This document shows positions 8,185 to 17,689 of a stretch of 64,000 nt of DNA, piece by piece. The stretch is from Rhizobium rhododendri (GTDB taxonomy: Bacteria; Pseudomonadota; Alphaproteobacteria; Rhizobiales; Rhizobiaceae). Below the pieces are notes generated by a model. That model was not told the DNA's origin. It saw only the letters and a program-made list of their open reading frames with translations, and did no database searches. The stretch lies in the NCBI RefSeq assembly GCF_007000325.2, contig NZ_CP117267.1, positions 1,922,001 to 1,986,000 of the forward strand. Reading direction: 5' to 3'. The translations under genes were made by a program, and so were the position numbers. Positions within the stretch are counted from its first letter, which is position 1; the number at the start of each line of letters is the position of its first letter.

Positions 8185-10035
8185 TCAGGCGCGCCGCAGC
8201 TGGCGCCTGGCGACAGGGGCAAGGTCATCCATCTCGGCATCCGCGTGGCGGAGGGTGGATGTGCGGCTGAGCTTGAAGCGGCCGACGAGTTCCGTCAGCA
8301 CGCTTGATCCGGAGAAAAGTTCGTTGCTGAGAGCTGTCGTCTCTTCGGCCATGGCGGCGTTTCTCTGTGTCATCTGGTCCAGCGCGTTGACGGCCGAACT
8401 GATTTCCTGGAGGCCCGTCGCCTGCTCGACGCTGGAGGTGGCGATGGCTTCCACCTTGGCGTCAATCTCGGAGACAAAGCCTTCGATCTTGCGCAGGGCG
8501 ATGCCGGTCTCTCCCACCAGACGGACGCCGGTCGAGACCTCGTTGGACGAGTTGACGATGAGCGCCTTGATCTCTTTTGCAGCCTTGGCCGAGCGCTGCG
8601 CCAATTCGCGCACCTCATGGGCAACGACAGCGAAGCCCTTGCCCTGATCTCCCGCCCGCGCCGCCTCTACGCCCGCGTTCAAAGCCAGCAGGTTCGTCTG
8701 GAAAGCGATTTCGTCGATGACGCCGATGATCTGCGTAATTTCTCCCGACGCCGCCTGGATGCGGTTCATGGCAGCAACCGATTCCTGCACGGTCATGATC
8801 GAGGCATGCGCGCACTGCTTGGCATCGGCAACGAGGTGACGCGTCTCGAGGCTCCGCTCCGACGAGGACCGTACGGTAGCGGTTACTTCTTCCAATGCTG
8901 CGGAGGTCTCTTCCAGCGCCGAAGCCTGCTCTTCGGTACGCTTGGAAAGGCTGTGCGCAGCCTCCTGCATCTCGGTTCCGTTGCCGTGCACCAGCCGGGT
9001 CTTCTGCAATACTTCTTCCAGCGTCGTCTGGAAGTTTGCCAGCGAATTGTTGAAGTCGGCACGCAGGGGTTCGAACTGCTCGCTGAAGCTTGAATCGATC
9101 GTCGTCTGCATGTTGCATTGGGCAAGCCGGCCAAGCCCGGCGCCAAGGGCGTCGATCACCATCTTGACTTGCCTGGATTCTTCCAGCCGCTCGGCCTCGC
9201 GACCGCGCCGCTCGGTTTCGGTCTGGGCTCTCGAGGCCTCCGCCTGATCGTGCAGGCTTCGATTTTCGAGGCCCGCCGTCCGGAAGACATTGAGCGCCGC
9301 AGACATCGCGCCGATCTCGTCGGTCCGGTCGGCGTAAGGGGCAGCCTCGTCGAGATTGCCGCCCGCCATCCTCGACATGGCTGTCGTCATTTTCGTGATC
9401 GGCCGGATCGCTCTCTGCCGGATGGTGACGAGGCCAGCCAGGAACACCACGACCGACAGGCCACCTGCACCGAGCGCCAGCGACATCAGGCTGGACGACA
9501 TGCGGGCGGTTTCCGCCTCCTGCGCTGCCGACAGCGCGTCCGACATCTTCACCAGCTTGAGGACTGCCGCCTCATGTGCGTGGAACGTGTCTTTCAGCTC
9601 CATCAGAGCCGCATGCCTGTCAACCGAGCTGTCGGTAGACAGAAAGCGCTCGTCCATGACCTTCCAGAATACGTCTCCCTTGGCGAGAACATCGTTCTCC
9701 AGCTCGTTCTTGATTCCATCAGGGAGCCCGGACGCACGCCAGTAGGCACGACGCTCGTCGTAATCCTTCCTCAGCGACCGTATCTTTCCGGCATTGACCG
9801 CATAGAGATCGGGGTTGCTGCCGATCTCGTTTGCCAGCATGTAAGATTCTATCAGGTAAAGAGGCGGCGGCAGGATGTCGGCAACCAGATCCTTGCCCTC
9901 GACGATCGACTTGTAGATCGGTCCGTTCACCTTGAGCTTCTCGATCGCATAGGTCTGAAGACCGATGGACACGAGCAGGCCGGCGCCGACGACCAGCCCG
10001 AACAGCAGCAAGGTGCGGGATAGATTGATTTTCAT
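8185..10035 (-). CDS. Methyl-accepting chemotaxis protein (616 aa)
   Basis: Membrane span 1 lies at residues 7-28, a helical periplasmic sensor follows (about 30-180), span 2 is near 184-205, then a HAMP domain (about 206-260), a helical linker, and a signalling domain with the conserved hairpin tip ([20 protein letters not shown], about 441-460, and [19 protein letters not shown]). The C-terminus ends RRQLRRA and lacks the aromatic CheR-docking pentapeptide, so adaptation would need help from a tethered receptor. The neighbouring receptor at 10377 has such a tail and the same orientation. Ligand unknown. Confidence 0.93.
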   Translation of the reverse strand: MKINLSRTLLLFGLVVGAGLLVSIGLQTYAIEKLKVNGPIYKSIVEGKDLVADILPPPLYLIESYMLANEIGSNPDLYAVNAGKIRSLRKDYDERRAYWRASGLPDGIKNELENDVLAKGDVFWKVMDERFLSTDSSVDRHAALMELKDTFHAHEAAVLKLVKMSDALSAAQEAETARMSSSLMSLALGAGGLSVVVFLAGLVTIRQRAIRPITKMTTAMSRMAGGNLDEAAPYADRTDEIGAMSAALNVFRTAGLENRSLHDQAEASRAQTETERRGREAERLEESRQVKMVIDALGAGLGRLAQCNMQTTIDSSFSEQFEPLRADFNNSLANFQTTLEEVLQKTRLVHGNGTEMQEAAHSLSKRTEEQASALEETSAALEEVTATVRSSSERSLETRHLVADAKQCAHASIMTVQESVAAMNRIQAASGEITQIIGVIDEIAFQTNLLALNAGVEAARAGDQGKGFAVVAHEVRELAQRSAKAAKEIKALIVNSSNEVSTGVRLVGETGIALRKIEGFVSEIDAKVEAIATSSVEQATGLQEISSAVNALDQMTQRNAAMAEETTALSNELFSGSSVLTELVGRFKLSRTSTLRHADAEMDDLAPVARRQLRRA

Positions 10036-10376
10036 TTAGGGAGTCCTCATTTAATCGAAGACTGGCATTCAAATCTCAATAAATTATGCACTTAGCGGCG
10101 TCCCTGGCCCCGGATCCTTAACGATTCCAGTAAATTCGCCGGCCGACGGACGGCAATGCAGCCACGCATTGAGGATCGTCCGAAAGGACTGCACGCTCCG
10201 ATATGTGAGCGTCAATACGCTGTAAACACGTGCATTTTAGCAAGAGGCAATCTTCGCGAGCGCGCCGGCCTTGATCACAGAAAGAACAACTCCGAGGCTA
10301 AAAGGGTGCTGGACGGTGGAGCAGATCGCTGCTCCACCGTCCGGTTCCGAAATCCCTTCATAAAAATGCGATGCGC
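10036..10376. other. Spacer between the two chemoreceptor genes
   Basis: This stretch holds the downstream hairpin of the 10377-12305 gene (10311-10342) and the upstream region of the 8185-10035 gene. I see no convincing open frame; a plus-strand frame at 10156-10380 has an unnatural composition. Because a stop-and-restart layout exists here, the two receptors are probably separate transcripts. Confidence 0.5.
10311..10342 (-). terminator. Strong hairpin after the second chemoreceptor gene
   Basis: A perfect 14-bp stem, GGACGGTGGAGCAG / CTGCTCCACCGTCC, with an ATCG loop. It starts 35 bases past the stop at 10377. On the minus strand it is followed by a short CCCTTTT run, so termination is likely but imperfectly canonical. 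Confidence 0.65.
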
Positions 10377-12305
10377 TTAGAACTCTTCCCAGCTAGCGCC
10401 TGAACTGCCGCCGCCTGCTGCCATCTTGCGTGGTGCGGAGAACTGCGCCGCCGGGCGGGACTGACGCGCCGGAGCAGCCATGGCCTGCGCCGTCTGCCTG
10501 AGCGCCGATGACTGCGTGTTCCTGACCCCTTCGAGCTTGAACTGGCTGACGAGTTCGAGAAGCGTATTGGCCTCGTTGGCGAGCGTATTCGACGCGGCGG
10601 TCGACTGCTCCACCATCGCGGCATTCTGCTGTGTCGTCTGGTCCATCGAGTTCACGGCCTGATTGACTTCATGGAGCCCGGTGGCCTGCTCCTTTGCAGA
10701 CGTGGCGATCGAGTCCATGTGGCCGTTAATCTCGACGATGAACTGCCCGATGGTCTTCAGGGCATCGCCGGCATCGCGCACCAGCTTCACGCCGTTTGCG
10801 ACTTCGGACGAAGAGCTGTGGATGAGACCCTTGATTTCCTTGGCTGCCTGCGCCGAACGCTGGGCAAGCTCGCGAACCTCCTGCGCTACGACGGCGAACC
10901 CCTTGCCTGCCTCGCCGGCACGGGCTGCCTCGACGCCGGCATTCAATGCCAGCAGGTTGGTCTGGAAGGCGATTTCGTCGATGACGCCGATGATGTTGGA
11001 AATCTGCTGCGACGAGGTCTCGATCTTCTCCATTGCCTCTTCGGCCCGCGAAACGACTTCAGCAGACTTTCCAGCGGACTCGTTGGCGCGAGATGCCACG
11101 TCGCGTGCATCTTCGGTGCGCTTGGCGGAGTTAGCCACGTTGACGGTGATTTCCTCGACGGCCGCAGCGGTCTCCTCGATCGCGGCAGCCTGTTGCTCCG
11201 TCCGCTTCGACAGATCGTTGGCGCCGGCTGCAATCTCGCGAGTGCCGTTGCCCATGCTGGATACGCTGGTGGTGATCGACGACAGGGCGCCGCCGAGCTG
11301 CTCGACCGACCGGTTGAAGTCGTGGCGCAAGGCATCGAAATCCGGAGAAAATGCTTCCGTCAGCTGGAAGGACAGGTCACCTGCTGCGAGGCGCTTCAGA
11401 CCATCGGCAAGACCCGAGGTTGCGATGCGCAGACGTTCGGCCGCTTCTTCTTCAGCCCGGCGCTGACCCTCGATCCGGTCGATTTCAGCTTGCCGCCTGT
11501 TGTCTTCCGCCTCGCGTTCCAGGCGATTGTTGGAAATCGCTGCCTGACGGAAGATTTCGACCGCGCCGGCCATCTGGCCGATTTCATCGGCCCGGCGGGC
11601 AAAGGGAATTTCCGAATCCGTGTCGCCTTCCGAAAGCTTGCGCATCGAGGTGTTGATGCCGGCAAGCGGACGCGAGACGTTCATTATGGCAAAGAGCGCG
11701 GAGGCAATACCAAGAAGGAGAGCAAGCCCGAGGCACGCGTATGTGACATCCGACGCAAAGGAGATGGTGTGCAACGTAGCGGCGCCTTCGTCCTTGGTGT
11801 TCATGGCGATGTCATCGACAGCTGCCTGAACGGCGTCGCCGGCCGAACTGTAGTCGGTGAGTGCCTTGCCGTAGAACAGCGCTCTCGCCTCATCCGCTTT
11901 GGCATTCTTTGCGAGATTGCCCACTTCACCCCAAGACTGCAGGCCTGCGCTCCAGTTGCGCTTCAGCGTGGCAAACAGCTCGATGTCTTCCTTGTCTACC
12001 AGAAGCGGCTCATAGGTGCGGATGTCATTCTCGACCTTATCGATTGCAGTCTTCAGTATATCTGAGAACTTCTGGCGCTGCTCCGCTGGAGCGTTCAGTA
12101 CGGCGCTTTGATAAATGCGAACATCGCCGATGTCAGCATTCATCTGCCCAAGAAGAATGAAACCCGGAATGCGCTTTTCAATAATGACATGGTTTTTCGT
12201 TTGAATAGAATCGAGAGAATAAACCGCAAAAAAACCTAATCCGGCGGTCATGGCCACAGACACCGAAAATATGCCTAAAAGCTTCGTTGCGACAGAAAGA
12301 TTCAT
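10377..12305 (-). CDS. Methyl-accepting chemotaxis protein with CheR-docking tail (642 aa)
   Basis: Span 1 lies at about residues 8-29, followed by a four-helix-bundle-type periplasmic sensor (30-180), span 2 (about 188-208) and a HAMP domain (211-265). The signalling domain carries the standard tip ([20 protein letters not shown]). The protein ends in SWEEF after a flexible Gly/Pro/Ala linker. This matches the aromatic x-W-x-x-F pentapeptide that tethers CheR or CheB in high-abundance receptors, so it can probably assist adaptation of untethered receptors such as its neighbour. A strong hairpin follows the gene. Confidence 0.95.
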   Translation of the reverse strand: MNLSVATKLLGIFSVSVAMTAGLGFFAVYSLDSIQTKNHVIIEKRIPGFILLGQMNADIGDVRIYQSAVLNAPAEQRQKFSDILKTAIDKVENDIRTYEPLLVDKEDIELFATLKRNWSAGLQSWGEVGNLAKNAKADEARALFYGKALTDYSSAGDAVQAAVDDIAMNTKDEGAATLHTISFASDVTYACLGLALLLGIASALFAIMNVSRPLAGINTSMRKLSEGDTDSEIPFARRADEIGQMAGAVEIFRQAAISNNRLEREAEDNRRQAEIDRIEGQRRAEEEAAERLRIATSGLADGLKRLAAGDLSFQLTEAFSPDFDALRHDFNRSVEQLGGALSSITTSVSSMGNGTREIAAGANDLSKRTEQQAAAIEETAAAVEEITVNVANSAKRTEDARDVASRANESAGKSAEVVSRAEEAMEKIETSSQQISNIIGVIDEIAFQTNLLALNAGVEAARAGEAGKGFAVVAQEVRELAQRSAQAAKEIKGLIHSSSSEVANGVKLVRDAGDALKTIGQFIVEINGHMDSIATSAKEQATGLHEVNQAVNSMDQTTQQNAAMVEQSTAASNTLANEANTLLELVSQFKLEGVRNTQSSALRQTAQAMAAPARQSRPAAQFSAPRKMAAGGGSSGASWEEF

Positions 12306-12502
12306 ACTCTTGACCCCGATTCGCTGATGCTGGAAATACCAACCGTCAAGAAAATATCGGACAATCGTTAATTATAATATAAACTACTTGTAAAGTATAA
12401 AGACGTTTCTGCAACGCATCGCGCATAGACCATTCGATACTGCATCTATGCTGCTTGGGGCACAGGCGTTGATCGGGGCCGGTTGCCGGCCCCGGTTCCG
12501 GC

Positions 12503-13609
12503 TCAGGCGGGCCTCACCCAGGAACGCACGGTCGTGCCGCCGAAAATCACCTCTTTCGGCAGATCGAAGATGAAATACGGGTTGAACGCCGGCGTCGCAC
12601 CGATCGCATCGAGGCGATGAAGGTGATCGCCCGTCAGTACGATCTCGAGCGAGGCTATGTTCTCGGCGAGTTGCCCGGTGCGGCTCGCCCCGACAAGTAC
12701 GGAGCCAACGCCCGGACGCTGCATGAGCCAGGCGAGAGCGACCGCCGCCATCGGCCGGCCCAGTTCGGCCGCAACCTCCCTCAGCACATCGACCACCGCG
12801 AAGTTCTGCTCGGTAAACAGGAGCCCCCCGAACGGATTGTCACCGTTGAGGCGGCCATCGCTTTCGCCCTCGCCGCCATCGCCGGCGGTGTCCGGAATTG
12901 CCCCGGCCGGCCCGGCACGGCTCAGCATGTCGCGGCCGTATTTGCCGGTCAGCAGACCCGCGGCAAGCGGGCTCCACGGCACGAGGTCCATTCCGAGTTC
13001 GGCAGCAGCGGGAAGAATGTCGAGTTCGACGCCACGATCAACGAGCGAATAGGCATATTGCAGGCCGATTGGCGCCGGCAGGCCATGCGCAGCGGCCAAC
13101 GTCGCGAGCTTGGCGACATACCAGGCCGGCGTGTTCGAGAAACCGTAGTGCAGGATCTTTCCGCTTCGGACCGCATCTGTCAGCGACTGCAGCACCTCTT
13201 CTGCCGGGGTCGTGCGATCCCAGACATGGATCCAGTACATATCGATATAGTCGGTCTGCAGCCGTCTCAGCGATCCCTCGATGCCGAGCCGGATGTTCTT
13301 GGCACCATTGCCGCCATGGAGCGGCGTGCCCTGGCTCCGGGAAAAGCCCGACTTCGTTGCGATCACCACCCGGTCGCGCAATCCCGCCTCCGCGATGAAG
13401 TCCCTCAGCATCTCCTCGCTACGCCCGCCGGAATAGACATCCGCCGTATCGAAGAAGTTGCCGCCGGCAGCGATGTAGGTATCGAAAAGCTCGCGCGATG
13501 CCTTGCTGCCCGAACCCCAGCGCCCGGCGCCGAATGTCATGGTGCCGAGCGCAAGCGGGCTGACGATGAGGCCCGAACGTCCGAGCGTGCGATAGCTGGT
13601 GAGATCCAT
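12503..13609 (-). CDS. Aldo/keto reductase (368 aa)
   Basis: NAD(P)H-dependent reduction of carbonyl compounds by a TIM-barrel enzyme. Catalytic tetrad residues are visible: Asp and Tyr in FDTADVYSGGRSEE, Lys in VIATKSGF, His in MYWIHVWD. The C-terminal cofactor region contains VGSVLVGASRTGQLAENI. The start at 13609 is preferred because GGAAGGAT lies 7 bases ahead, while the longer open frame (to 13648) has no such site. It is divergent from a LysR gene 106 bp away, the usual arrangement for LysR control. Confidence 0.9.
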   Translation of the reverse strand: MDLTSYRTLGRSGLIVSPLALGTMTFGAGRWGSGSKASRELFDTYIAAGGNFFDTADVYSGGRSEEMLRDFIAEAGLRDRVVIATKSGFSRSQGTPLHGGNGAKNIRLGIEGSLRRLQTDYIDMYWIHVWDRTTPAEEVLQSLTDAVRSGKILHYGFSNTPAWYVAKLATLAAAHGLPAPIGLQYAYSLVDRGVELDILPAAAELGMDLVPWSPLAAGLLTGKYGRDMLSRAGPAGAIPDTAGDGGEGESDGRLNGDNPFGGLLFTEQNFAVVDVLREVAAELGRPMAAVALAWLMQRPGVGSVLVGASRTGQLAENIASLEIVLTGDHLHRLDAIGATPAFNPYFIFDLPKEVIFGGTTVRSWVRPA

Positions 13610-13715
13610 GCGAATATCCTTCCGGTTTCGATGTGTTGCTGCGCTCATCCTACAGCACGCCGGAAACCTCGATTATCCATTGCATGGCGCATGAACTTAT
13701 GAGCACACTGCATCA

Positions 13716-14609
13716 ATGGAACGCGGCGAACTGAATGATCTGATGGCATTTGCCGCCGTGGCGCGTGAGCGCAGTTTCACGCGGGCAGCAGCAGCGCTGG
13801 GTATTTCGCCGTCGGCACTCAGCCATGCGATCAGGGGCCTCGAAGAGCGGCTTGGGGTCAGGCTGCTGGCGCGCACGACCCGCAGCGTTGCGCCGACCGA
13901 TGCCGGCCTGCGGCTGTTGCAGCATATCCAGCCGGCTTTTACCCAGATCGAAGCCGGGCTGGAAGCGCTTGGCGAATGGCGCGACAGTCCCTCGGGCAAG
14001 GTCAGGCTGACGACCTTTTCCTACCCGGCCCGGACCATTCTCCGCCAGAAGCTCCCGACCTTTCTTCTGGAAAACCCCGATGTCGAGGTGGAAGTCGACA
14101 TCAACGACCGGCTGGTGGATATCGTCACCGACGGTTTCGATGCCGGCATTCGGTTCGGGGAAACGGTGGCGAAGGACATGATCGCGGTGCGCGTCGGCCC
14201 AGATCTCAGGACCGTCGTCGTCGGCACGCCGTCCTATTTCGAAAACCGCAAGAAGCCCGAGGTGCCGGCCGATCTCGAAGGACACAATTGCATAGGCTAT
14301 CGGCTCGCCAGTGCCGGTGGTCTCCTGCCGTGGGAATTCCAGTCGGGGGCACGCGAGATCAAGATCAGGACATCCGGATCCTTCGTCGTCAACGATGGTG
14401 ACCTCGCCGCCGCAGCCGTTCGCGCCGGTGCCGGCCTCGGCTACATCATGGAAGACGACGTCGCAGACGACATCGCCGCAGGCAGGCTGATCCGCGTCCT
14501 CGATGCATGGTGCCCGCCGTTCCAGGGCTGCTATCTCTACCACCCCAGCCGCCGCCAGACCCCACCAGCCCTGCGCGCCCTCATAGCCGCGCTGAAGGAG
14601 GAGGCGTGA
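13716..14609 (+). CDS. LysR-family transcriptional regulator (297 aa)
   Basis: Residues 1-65 form the winged HTH typical of LysR proteins (ELNDLMAFAAVARERSFTRA, then LGISPSALSHAIRGLEERLG, with RTTRSVAPTDAG closing the wing). Residues about 90-295 form the periplasmic-binding-protein-like effector domain. Length is normal. Because it is divergent from the aldo/keto reductase at 12503-13609, that gene is the probable target. A closely similar layout occurs again at 53.3-55.4 kb. Confidence 0.93.
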   Translation: MERGELNDLMAFAAVARERSFTRAAAALGISPSALSHAIRGLEERLGVRLLARTTRSVAPTDAGLRLLQHIQPAFTQIEAGLEALGEWRDSPSGKVRLTTFSYPARTILRQKLPTFLLENPDVEVEVDINDRLVDIVTDGFDAGIRFGETVAKDMIAVRVGPDLRTVVVGTPSYFENRKKPEVPADLEGHNCIGYRLASAGGLLPWEFQSGAREIKIRTSGSFVVNDGDLAAAAVRAGAGLGYIMEDDVADDIAAGRLIRVLDAWCPPFQGCYLYHPSRRQTPPALRALIAALKEEA

Positions 14610-14702
14610 TCTTATCCGAGGTCATGTAGAAATGCATCGCCGACCGTCCGGCGCGAACATTGCCGTAATGGCATCCGGACGCTCTTGCAGAGGCCACTGA
14701 GC

Positions 14703-15353
14703 CTAGCTGCGGGCGTAACAGCTGAGATCAGACGTATGAATCGCCGCAGGCGTCATGATTATCCTATAATTGTAAACCGCGCAGTCACAGTGTGTTGCTA
14801 CGCTGAAGTTGGATGCCGACCGCTCGAGCACGCCTTTCGACGGACCGTCCGAACCTATTCCCGCTCTATGAACGATCCACTCCATGTCATTGGCCTCTGT
14901 CGCAAGATATTGCATCACCGCTTCGTTGTCTTCATGCTGACCGATATAGGCGCGGGCCAAGGTGTTGCGTATCGTCCAGAAGAGTGGAGAAAGTCTCCCG
15001 TTATAGGGTCTGCTCAGTCCTCCCGCCTGGTAGAGAAGACGCTTTACGCCGTGCCGCCGCATCGAGGGGACAAGCCTTTTCACGAAGGCGGCATTGATCC
15101 TGTCGGTCCTCTGGAGCTTGACATCGCCGAGCATCGAAATGACGAAATCGACCCCGCTCACCAAGGCATCCGTGTCGATCGGATCCGTGATCGACCCCTG
15201 ACGCACCTCGAGGTTCGCCGTTGCGCCGCCCAGCTTTTCCGGAGACCTCGCCAGTGCCCTCACCCTGTGGCCGCCCGCAAGAGCCAGGGAAACGAAATGC
15301 TTGCCCGTACCGCCAGTGGCGCCGAGTACCAGAAAAGTCGATTGTTGGGTCAT
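14703..15353 (-). CDS. NmrA-like / SDR-type NAD(P)-binding protein (216 aa)
   Basis: The dinucleotide-binding loop is at the N-terminus (FLVLGATGGTGKHFVSLAL), followed by RVRALARSPEKL, where an Arg after the second strand fits NADP(H). The atypical short-chain dehydrogenase fold lacks the catalytic Tyr-x-x-x-Lys, so it may sense cofactor or reduce small substrates. The start at 15353 is the ATG immediately before TQQSTFLVLG; the longer frame adds non-conserved residues. Divergent from the AraC-type gene at 15545. Confidence 0.85.
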   Translation of the reverse strand: MTQQSTFLVLGATGGTGKHFVSLALAGGHRVRALARSPEKLGGATANLEVRQGSITDPIDTDALVSGVDFVISMLGDVKLQRTDRINAAFVKRLVPSMRRHGVKRLLYQAGGLSRPYNGRLSPLFWTIRNTLARAYIGQHEDNEAVMQYLATEANDMEWIVHRAGIGSDGPSKGVLERSASNFSVATHCDCAVYNYRIIMTPAAIHTSDLSCYARS

Positions 15354-15544
15354 TCGTGATATCCGTTCGTTAGTGCAACCACGCCCCGGCGCCATAGGAG
15401 TGAGGCCCTTGCCGCTTGGCTCCGAGTCCAAAGCCTGCCACACCCGTTCACGCACAGCCGGCTGCTCCCGTCAGAAAAACTCGCGTCTTTCGCTCCCGTT
15501 TCCGTGAGTTGAAATTAGACCGGGATCTCCGTAGGTTCTATGGC

Positions 15545-16501
15545 ATGGAATCCACATTAGTATCGCGATCGTCCATTCTGGCCAGCGATCCGCTATCGGA
15601 CGTGCTGTCACTGGTGAAAACGCGCGGCTATATGTCGGGCGGGTTGGATTTTGGCGGCAACTGGTCCTACAGCTTCGCGGCGGATTCAGCCTTTCGCTGT
15701 TTCGCGATCGTATCCGGCCAGTGCTGGCTCTCCGTTGCGGATGGACCGGACCCTATCCTGCTTAGGGAAGGCGAGTTCTTTGCCCTGCCCCATGGCCACC
15801 GTTTTTCCCTGGCAAGCGACCCGGCAATCGACCCGGGCAACATCTATGACGAGGTGGACGGTCCCCTCAACGGGCGCGTGCTTCAAATCGGTGGCGGCGG
15901 TAACTGTTGCCTGTTCGGTACCATTTTCACGTTCAGGCAGGAGCTGTCGAGCCATCTGCTCAACGCCCTTCCCGAGATACTGCATATCGACGATGGCGCG
16001 GATCGCTACGCCCTCAAAGCCTATCTGGATCGGATGATGGCGTTGCTGAGGCATCCGCAACCGGGAAGCGTTCTAGTTGCCGAATACCTTGCCGAGACGA
16101 TGTTGGTCGAGGTTTTGCGGCTGCACCTCGCGCAACAGGCAGAGATCGGCATAGGCTGGCTGTTCGCCCTGTCGGATAAGCGCCTTAACCGAGCCGTTAC
16201 CGCCATTCACGAACAGCCCGGCCACAGATGGAGCGTTCGGCAACTCGCAGAGCGCGCCGGCATGTCCCGCTCGGCCTTCGCTTTCCGGTTCAAGGAGAAA
16301 GTTGGAGTATCGGTAATGGAGTATGTCGTGCAGTGGCGAATGATGCTCGCAGCGGACCGCCTCCTGACCACCCCGGACACTATAGCCAACATAGCCAGCA
16401 ACCTCGGATACGATTCCGAAAGCGCATTCGTATTCGCATTCCGCAGGGAAATGGGCTGCACACCGCGCCAGTACAGCCGCCGAGCCGCGCGCGGGGCGTA
16501 G
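15545..16501 (+). CDS. AraC-family transcriptional regulator with cupin sensor (318 aa)
   Basis: An N-terminal cupin-like ligand domain (FGGNWSYSFAADSAFRCFAI, later LREGEFFALPHGHRF) is followed by a C-terminal double HTH (about 215-310) with LAERAGMSRSAFAFRFKEKV and the second helix-turn-helix IASNLGYDSESAFVFAFRRE, ending in the GCTPRQYSR signature. The start at 15545 begins ESTLVSRSS; no strong Shine-Dalgarno is visible. Its divergent neighbour, the NmrA-like gene, is the likely regulated target. Confidence 0.9.
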   Translation: MESTLVSRSSILASDPLSDVLSLVKTRGYMSGGLDFGGNWSYSFAADSAFRCFAIVSGQCWLSVADGPDPILLREGEFFALPHGHRFSLASDPAIDPGNIYDEVDGPLNGRVLQIGGGGNCCLFGTIFTFRQELSSHLLNALPEILHIDDGADRYALKAYLDRMMALLRHPQPGSVLVAEYLAETMLVEVLRLHLAQQAEIGIGWLFALSDKRLNRAVTAIHEQPGHRWSVRQLAERAGMSRSAFAFRFKEKVGVSVMEYVVQWRMMLAADRLLTTPDTIANIASNLGYDSESAFVFAFRREMGCTPRQYSRRAARGA

Positions 16502-16584
16502 CCTGTGCCCATGCGGCCGTGATGGCTGGCAGGGGTCAGCGAGCGTGAAATCTCAGCCCGCCCGTCTGGCAGCACCACATAGCT

Positions 16585-16824
16585 TTACGACGCCGAGAAT
16601 TTTACGGTTACGCCGCGCTGGCGAAAGTAGGCCTGCATCAGCTTCCTGCCTGAGCGATTGTTCTGCACGAGCCGTGAAGGGTCGAATACGGCCTCTTTCA
16701 GGCCGGCTCGCGTCAACGCTGCCTTCAGATCCGCGATATATAAGTCGATATCGGCATTGTTCGCCTGAAGCGATTCATAAACCCGGTTTGTTGCGTCTGC
16801 TACGGTTGGTTCGCTCACGATCAC
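16585..16824 (-). CDS. Small hypothetical protein (79 aa)
   Basis: The frame starts with GTG at 16824; a second GTG at 16818 follows GGAG at better spacing and may be the true start. The peptide is charged and helical (VYESLQANNADIDLYIADLK), with a basic C-terminal part (GRKLMQAYFRQRGVTVK). No export signal. It stands alone between the AraC gene and the accessory patch. Function unknown. Confidence 0.5.
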   Translation of the reverse strand: MIVSEPTVADATNRVYESLQANNADIDLYIADLKAALTRAGLKEAVFDPSRLVQNNRSGRKLMQAYFRQRGVTVKFSAS

Positions 16825-17360
16825 TCCGGTCGCCGTCTGTCAGGCGATTACTATGTTTTTCCGCCCCGATCCTATTGTGGTGAAAATCGCTGGCGTCAAT
16901 AGGGGAACATGGATTGAAACATTACGACCGGGTCGGAGAGGCGCGATACAGACCATATATTGTGAAACCGGTCAGAGCCCCTGCCTGGCGGGCGATCCGC
17001 CAGACCGCCCCGCGAGATGTGTCCGATCCGAATTCTAAAGTGAATGGCGGCCACGGTCTTTTGCTGTCGGCCAGGCTTCAGACCGACACCGACCTGTCCG
17101 CGACAGTGGGACCAACATTCCTGACGGCGGTGACCAGTCTCGGAAAGTCTAATCTGGCAACAAGCATGTAGCAAACCATCGATAACCCGTTCGGCACGAC
17201 GTTGTCACCTATGTCTCCGGGTCGGACATGACGAGACAAGAGTCCGCCGCAACACCTAAGTGATTGAAAAGATTCGACGTCACTGTGATTCACGCAACAA
17301 ACCTGCAATGATTCACGCATCAGCCCGACTATTATGTAATAAAATCAGCAATTTAAGTTT
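16825..17360. other. Gene-poor left border of the accessory patch
   Basis: No convincing gene in 536 bp. A plus-strand frame with a TTG start (16914-17171, 85 codons) is open, but its product has no recognisable features. From about 17.25 kb the sequence becomes visibly AT-richer (poly-A/T runs near 17340-17400). I looked for a copy of the tRNA 3' end that would mark an attachment-site repeat and found none that is exact. Confidence 0.4.
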
Positions 17361-17678
17361 TTACGAAAATTGGCGATTTGTCGCCAAAAATGCCCAAATG
17401 AAGCTTCGGGCGCTGTATCGCGATTGTTCGACAACACCCAAATCGACGGAAGCGCTCACCCGAGAGTCGTGCATAGGGATACCCTTTAGTGTGTTGTGAG
17501 CGTGGGACAACATGTAGATCTGTTCCCCATAGACCCAGACCCTCGCCACATCAAGGTCGTCATTTAGACTGCCTGGTACGCTCGAAACACTGGCCATAAG
17601 ATCCACGAGACTGGTACCCATCTTTCCGCGTCGATCGACAAGCGACGTTCTATTTTGAAGTTGCGCACGCACTTCCAT
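17361..17678 (-). CDS. Orphan open frame beside the IS3 remnant (105 aa)
   Basis: The ATG at 17678 lies a few bases from the point where the IS3-type orfB similarity ends, so this may be the remainder of a gene cut by the element rather than an intact gene. The sequence (KMGTSLVDLMASVSSVPGS, DVARVWVYGEQIYMLSHAHN) looks protein-like, but I do not recognise it. No good Shine-Dalgarno. The codon choice is less GC-rich than in neighbouring core genes. Confidence 0.3.
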   Translation of the reverse strand: MEVRAQLQNRTSLVDRRGKMGTSLVDLMASVSSVPGSLNDDLDVARVWVYGEQIYMLSHAHNTLKGIPMHDSRVSASVDLGVVEQSRYSARSFIWAFLATNRQFS

Positions 17679-17689
17679 TTGCGATAGCG

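Noticed and set aside
10156..10380. Plus-strand frame between two chemoreceptor genes
   Set aside because: Odd composition, no Shine-Dalgarno, and it spans the hairpin of the gene on the other strand.
16906..16945. Possible attachment-site copy of the tRNA 3' end (GGGTCGGAGAGGCGCGA)
   Set aside because: It resembles GGGCCCGGAGAGACTCGA of the tRNA only loosely, with mismatches and a gap, so chance similarity cannot be excluded.
16914..17171. 85-codon plus-strand frame with a TTG start
   Set aside because: No family features. The GGGG before the TTG is weak support, so it was left as a gene-poor region.
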